NCBI GenBank assembly: GCA_047618565.1
Contig: JBLHKW010000119.1
Location: forward strand, 1-17,106
DNA length: 17,106 bases
Direction: 5' to 3'
Origin: JBLHKW01 sp047618565
GTDB taxonomy: Bacteria > Planctomycetota > UBA1135 > GCA-002686595
The translations under genes were made by a program, and so were the position numbers. The notes under the pieces were generated by a model that was not told the DNA's origin, made no database searches, and saw only the letters and a program-made list of their open reading frames with translations. Each line of letters begins with the position of its first letter. Positions within the stretch are counted from its first letter, which is position 1. Shown in pieces: positions 13,759 through 17,106 of the stretch.

Positions 13759-14952
13759 ATGAGCCGTCTCGATCCAACCGAACCGCCGTCGATCCCCGAG
13801 CGTGAGCCCGAGGAGGGCACGCCGCTCTACGTGCACCTGCCGTTCTGCGCGGCGAAGTGTCACTACTGTGACTTCTTCTCGGTGCCAGATGCCGGCCAGG
13901 ACGTGGACGGGATGATCGAGACCATGCTGACGGAGATCCGGCGGCGTGCGCCGCGGCGGCCGCGGACGGTGTTTTTGGGTGGGGGGACGCCCTCGCTGCT
14001 GTCGATTCCGCAGCTGCGGCGGTTCCTGGATGAGCTGCATGCGCAGACCGGGTTTCGGGACAGCGCGGTCGAGGTCACGGCGGAGTGCAACCCGGAGAGC
14101 CTCGATCGGGACAAGGCGCGGGCCATGCTCGACCTCGGGGTGAACCGGCTGTCGATCGGGTTCCAGGCCCTGGACCAGGGGGTGCTGGAGCTGTTCGGGC
14201 GGGTGCACGCGGTCGAGGACTCGTTCCGGGCCTTCGAAGCGGCACGGGAGGCGGGGGTCAAGGCGATCAATATCGACATGATCTACGCCTGGCCGGACCA
14301 GACCCTCGAGGGCTGGGTGGCGGACCTGGAGCGCGTGCTGGCCCTGCGGCCGGAGCACCTCGCGGCGTACAACCTGACCTACGAGGAGGGGACTCGCTTC
14401 ACCACTTGGCTGGAAGATGGACGCCTGAAGAAGTCCCCCGAGGATCTCGAATTGGCGCTCTTCGAGACCGTCCGGAGCGCGGCCCAGGAAAGCGGCATGG
14501 GCGCCTATGAGATATCTAATTACTCCGCAAATGGTCAAGAATGTGGTCACAACCTGAATTACTGGGCCAACGGCCCGTACGTCGGCGTGGGCCCCAGCGC
14601 GGTCAGCTACACCCACCTGCGACGCGCGGGCAATCCGCGCGGGCTGAATAGCTACCGGAGAGCGGTAGAGCGGGGGGGGGATCCGGCTGGCTGGGACGAG
14701 ATGCTGACCCCGGAAGCGCGGCTGGCCGAGACCTGGTGGCTCGGGCTGCGGCTGAAGGACGGCATCGACCCGGTCCAGGCGCGCGCCAGCGCCCAGTTCC
14801 CTCAGAGCGCCAGCGATCCCTGTGTCCGTGAGGCGGCGAAACTGGTGGACCACGGGCTGCTCGAGGAGCATGCGGGGCGGTTTCGCCTGACCGCCCGTGG
14901 GCTGCCCCTGGCCGACTGGGTGGCGAAGGAATTGCTCGTTCCTGGGGACTGA
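13759..14952 (+). CDS. hemW: HemW, radical SAM haem chaperone
   Basis: 397 residues. The radical SAM cluster motif is CAAKCHYCDF (Cys30, Cys34, Cys37), followed by Phe. HemN coproporphyrinogen III dehydrogenase has an additional Cys there (CxxxCxxCxC), so this is HemW. Other family marks are LYVHLPFC (23-30), FLGGGTPS (72-79), AECNPES (109-114), RLSIGFQALDQ (130-140), AYNLTYEEGT and GHNLNYWANGPYVGVGPSAVSY. HemW binds haem and delivers it to haproteins such as respiratory enzymes; older annotation as an oxygen-independent coproporphyrinogen oxidase is usually wrong for this subtype. Codon use in the first half leans to CGG and GGG, and there are G runs (G6 at 13981-13986, G9 at 14672-14680) while the frame stays open. 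Its presence is consistent with the multihaem cytochrome next door, though hemW is widespread. Confidence 0.94.
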   Translation: MSRLDPTEPPSIPEREPEEGTPLYVHLPFCAAKCHYCDFFSVPDAGQDVDGMIETMLTEIRRRAPRRPRTVFLGGGTPSLLSIPQLRRFLDELHAQTGFRDSAVEVTAECNPESLDRDKARAMLDLGVNRLSIGFQALDQGVLELFGRVHAVEDSFRAFEAAREAGVKAINIDMIYAWPDQTLEGWVADLERVLALRPEHLAAYNLTYEEGTRFTTWLEDGRLKKSPEDLELALFETVRSAAQESGMGAYEISNYSANGQECGHNLNYWANGPYVGVGPSAVSYTHLRRAGNPRGLNSYRRAVERGGDPAGWDEMLTPEARLAETWWLGLRLKDGIDPVQARASAQFPQSASDPCVREAAKLVDHGLLEEHAGRFRLTARGLPLADWVAKELLVPGD

Positions 14953-14964
14953 AGAATCTACGCC

Positions 14965-14970
14965 TAAAGT
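14965..14970 (+). promoter_or_regulatory. -10-like box TAAAGT before the DUF502 gene
   Basis: TAAAGT ends 13 nt before the ATG at 14984, in the 31-bp gap after hemW. It would allow the DUF502-pyrF pair its own short-leader transcript. Confidence 0.25.
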
Positions 14971-14983
14971 AGGGCGGGTATGA

Positions 14984-15973
14984 ATGGTCGAATACGGATC
15001 AGGCGGGTCCCTCCCCCGCACCCCCGATTCGATGCCGACCCCCAAGCTCCAGAAAAAACGCCGGCGCAAGGCCCGCACCCGGAAGAGCTTCTTCATGCGC
15101 GGGATGGCGGTGCTGCTGCCCACCGTCATGACCATCGTGATCGTGGCGAGCGTACTGCAATTCGTCAGCACGTACCTCACCTCTCCGGTCAACCGATCGA
15201 TCTACGGCTTCCTGGAATGCAACGGGTTCGGCTGGAACCTGCTCTCCCTGATGGAGATCGATCCGTACGCACGGGAGTTCGTCGACGAGAGCCTGCTGCC
15301 GGTCGAGCTGGTCGACATGCGCGACGAGATGGGCGGCATGGGCAGTATGGAGTTCGGCGCGGCCCTTCAGACTTACCGCGACGAGCAACAGACCTTCCTG
15401 CGTGACCATGGGGCGCTCCTGATCGACAGCGAGCGCTTGCGCGAGGCGACCCAGGCCCAGGTGCCACCGATCCTGGGCGTCCTGATCTCGGCCATGGTCG
15501 TGCTGACCATGGGCTACCTGGCCAGTGGCTTCCTGGGGCGGCGCCTGATCGCCGGGGTGGACCGAGCCTTCTCGACGATTCCCGTGGTGCGCTCTGTCTA
15601 TCCGTACAGCAAGCAGGTTGTCGACTTCTTCATGTCGGACAACGAGATCGAGTTCGACACGGTCGTGGCCGCACCCTACCCTTCAAAGGACGTGTGGGCT
15701 GTCGGCTTCGTGACCGGAACGGGCCTGCGCGGATTGAACGAGGCGCTCGATGGCGCCCTCGTGTCGGTGTTCATTCCGACCTCGCCCATGCCCATGACCG
15801 GATTTACCGTGTACATCGAATCCGACCGACTCATCCCGCTCGACATGACCGTCGAGGAAGCGCTGCGAGTGACCGTCTCCGCCGGCGTGCTCGTGCCCGA
15901 CGCCCAGGCTGTCGCCCGCGCCGACCTGAGCGCATCCACGGACCAGCTGCCTGGCCAGGAACGAGCCGCGTGA
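14984..15973 (+). CDS. DUF502 membrane protein with a long inter-helix insert
   Basis: 329 residues from the first in-frame ATG; Met17 (15032) is an equally possible start, giving MPTPKLQKKRRRKARTRK. A very basic N-terminus leads into membrane helix 1 (about 41-64). Helix 2 (about 162-184) leads into the hallmark GRRLIAGVDRAFSTIPVVRSVYPYSKQVVDFF and a soluble C-terminal domain (VGFVTG, VSVFIPTSPMPMTG, IPLDMTVEEALRVTVSAGV). These fit DUF502. In the members I remember, the two helices are about 25 residues apart. Here about 97 residues intervene, predicted outside the cytoplasm and including a Met/Gly-rich stretch (MRDEMGGMGSMEFG). DUF502 function is unknown in bacteria. The stop overlaps the pyrF GTG start (GTGA), so the two are probably translated together. 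Confidence 0.85.
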   Translation: MVEYGSGGSLPRTPDSMPTPKLQKKRRRKARTRKSFFMRGMAVLLPTVMTIVIVASVLQFVSTYLTSPVNRSIYGFLECNGFGWNLLSLMEIDPYAREFVDESLLPVELVDMRDEMGGMGSMEFGAALQTYRDEQQTFLRDHGALLIDSERLREATQAQVPPILGVLISAMVVLTMGYLASGFLGRRLIAGVDRAFSTIPVVRSVYPYSKQVVDFFMSDNEIEFDTVVAAPYPSKDVWAVGFVTGTGLRGLNEALDGALVSVFIPTSPMPMTGFTVYIESDRLIPLDMTVEEALRVTVSAGVLVPDAQAVARADLSASTDQLPGQERAA

Positions 15974-16875
15974 ACTTCGCCGACCGGCTCGATGAGGCGG
16001 TACGGAAGAAGAACAGCCCCTGCCTGGTCGGCCTCGACCCGCACCTGGATCGCCTGCCGCCGCAGTTCGCCGCGGCCCACGATCCTGACGCGAGCCGTGC
16101 CGACGTGGCGCGCGCGGCGGGCGACTTCCTGTGCGAGGTGATCGAGCTCGCCGCGGAACACGTACCGGCGGTCAAGCCGCAATCAGCGTTCTTCGAGGAG
16201 CTCGGGGCGGACGGCGTCGTGCAGTGGGAGCGCGTCGTACGCCACGCCAAGGAGCACGACCTGCTCGTGATCGGAGACGTCAAGCGCGGCGACATCGGCA
16301 GCACAGCAGCCGCGTACGCGCGCGCCTTCTTCGGCGGCCACAGCTGGAGCGACCAGGCCTCGTGCTGCGACGCGATCACGGTCAACCCGTACCTGGGCAC
16401 GGATTCGATCCAACCCTTCCTGCAAGCCTGCAGCGAGCTCGGCACGGGCCTCTTCGTGCTGGTGCGCACCTCGAATCCATCGAGCGCCGAGTTCCAGACG
16501 CGGAAGAGCGACAACGGCGACACCCTGGCCGAATCGGTCGCCCAGGCCGTCGTGCGCTGGGGCGCTGAACTCATCGGCGACAGCGGCCTGTCGTCCGTCG
16601 GCGCCGTCGTCGGCGCGACCCACCCGGACGAGCTCGCCAACCTGCGCGAGCGCATGCCCGTCGCACCGTTCCTCATCCCGGGCTACGGAGCCCAGGGAGG
16701 CAGCGCAGCCGACATCCGGGCCGGCTTCCTGGCAGGTGGCCGCGCGGGCCTCGTGAACTCCTCACGCGGCATCCTCTACGCCTACAAGCAGGGCGCCGCA
16801 GCCGACTGGAAGGCCGCGACCCAGGCCGCCATCGCCACGATGACGACCGACATCCGCTCCGCCCTGGGGATGTAG
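15970..16875 (+). CDS. pyrF: Orotidine 5'-phosphate decarboxylase, type 2
   Basis: 301 residues from a GTG that overlaps the DUF502 stop. The last step of de novo UMP synthesis, OMP to UMP plus CO2, in the cytoplasm. Motifs: CLVGLDPHLDRLP near 18-30, AVKPQSAFFEELG (67-79), the catalytic GDVKRGDIGSTA (Asp103, Lys105, Asp108), VNPYLGTDSIQPF, LVRTSNPSS, VGATHPDEL, and the phosphate-binding FLIPGYGAQGG and GLVNSSRGI. The long form (about 300 residues against about 230 in E. coli) and GDxKRGDI place it in the type 2 group of mycobacteria, myxococci and planctomycetes. The GTG start is supported by the position of the first motif and by coupling to the gene upstream. Confidence 0.95.
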   Translation: MNFADRLDEAVRKKNSPCLVGLDPHLDRLPPQFAAAHDPDASRADVARAAGDFLCEVIELAAEHVPAVKPQSAFFEELGADGVVQWERVVRHAKEHDLLVIGDVKRGDIGSTAAAYARAFFGGHSWSDQASCCDAITVNPYLGTDSIQPFLQACSELGTGLFVLVRTSNPSSAEFQTRKSDNGDTLAESVAQAVVRWGAELIGDSGLSSVGAVVGATHPDELANLRERMPVAPFLIPGYGAQGGSAADIRAGFLAGGRAGLVNSSRGILYAYKQGAAADWKAATQAAIATMTTDIRSALGM

Positions 16876-16879
16876 CCTG

Positions 16880-16893
16880 GGCGCCGTAGCGCC
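16880..16893 (+). terminator. Possible hairpin after pyrF
   Basis: GGCGC-CGTA-GCGCC forms a 5-bp stem 5 nt after the pyrF stop. No T-tract follows. The remaining gap to 17038 holds nothing else I can identify apart from the TACAAT box. Confidence 0.3.
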
Positions 16894-17018
16894 GGTCAAA
16901 GGCGAACGTACCGAGCCAGGCACGAATCCGACGGGCATCCCGCCCTGCCGCCGCCCTCCTGACAGCGCGCCATCGGTGCCGCCCGTCGCTGGCCACCGTC
17001 CATCCCGGAGGTTTCCTG

Positions 17019-17024
17019 TACAAT
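17019..17024 (+). promoter_or_regulatory. -10-like box TACAAT before the last gene
   Basis: TACAAT, directly preceded by TG, lies 14 nt before the ATG at 17039. There is no purine-rich ribosome site between (CTTCCCCCC). It is the best -10 match in the window. Confidence 0.45.
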
Positions 17025-17038
17025 AGGGGCTTCCCCCC

Positions 17039-17106
17039 ATGAGCCCGTCAGACTCGCAGCGTCCCGCCGACCGTTATTCGAAGGTCAAGGCCATGCTCTT
17101 CGAGGC
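17039..17106 (+). CDS. Start of an unidentified gene (3' partial)
   Basis: Only 22 codons plus two bases are in the window: MSPSDSQRPADRY then SKVKAMLFE. The end resembles the opening of kinase-type proteins whose N-terminus reads like VKxLFExALxLPPEER, but this is far too short for a call. The TACAAT box upstream and its position after pyrF support a real start. Confidence 0.45.
   Translation, partial: MSPSDSQRPADRYSKVKAMLFE

Noticed and set aside
13711..15192. 493-residue - strand frame opposite hemW
   Set aside because: The + strand holds all HemW motifs; the antisense is Arg/Pro/Gln-rich without features.

Overview
The window is a GC-rich bacterial chromosome segment with 13 recognisable genes, two of them cut by the window edges. 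The gene content suggests Planctomycetota or a similar large-genome, outer-membrane-bearing phylum. The pointers are a Hanks-type kinase with an extracytoplasmic domain, an FG-GAP/UnbV secreted protein, a c-type cytochrome lipoprotein with a beta-propeller centre, YwqK/MORN-like repeats and a type 2 PyrF. This placement is inference from gene families and has not been tested.

Left part (1-4177, + strand): a compact sulfide-oxidation and detoxification operon. It encodes a metallo-beta-lactamase/rhodanese persulfide dioxygenase (5' end outside the window), a type II sulfide:quinone oxidoreductase, a small DUF2892 membrane protein, a rhodanese-DUF2892 membrane protein and a TauE/SafE sulfite exporter. 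Together they would oxidise sulfide to persulfide, persulfide to sulfite, exchange sulfane sulfur, and export the product. Two short non-coding inverted-repeat elements (MITE-like) sit in this region, each bounded by CTAG. One lies in frame inside the 3' end of the DUF2892 gene and adds 58 codons. The other fills the junction between the exporter gene and the next, convergent gene.

Middle part (4465-13289): surface and envelope genes. They are a secreted FG-GAP/UnbV protein (- strand), a divergent beta-rich putative lipoprotein (+), and a two-gene unit on the - strand with overlapping stop and start codons. That unit encodes a lipoprotein fusing about nine MORN/YwqK-like repeats to a thioredoxin-fold domain, followed by a transmembrane Ser/Thr kinase. 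Divergent from the unit is a large putative lipoprotein with three CxxCH haem-binding motifs around a TolB-like propeller. The fusion-kinase-cytochrome neighbourhood is the best candidate here for an undescribed envelope redox/signalling system.

Right part (13373-17106): a small conserved-looking protein (-) divergent from hemW (radical SAM haem chaperone), then a DUF502 membrane protein with an unusual long insert between its two membrane helices, overlapping pyrF. The first 22 codons of one more gene end the window.

Several genes have a -10-like hexamer 6-14 nt before the start codon and no Shine-Dalgarno sequence, suggesting leaderless or very short-leader transcripts. Other genes here have clear Shine-Dalgarno sites. 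I saw no tRNA, rRNA, CRISPR array, transposase gene or origin. Apart from the second inverted-repeat element, no gene-free stretch exceeds 170 bp.
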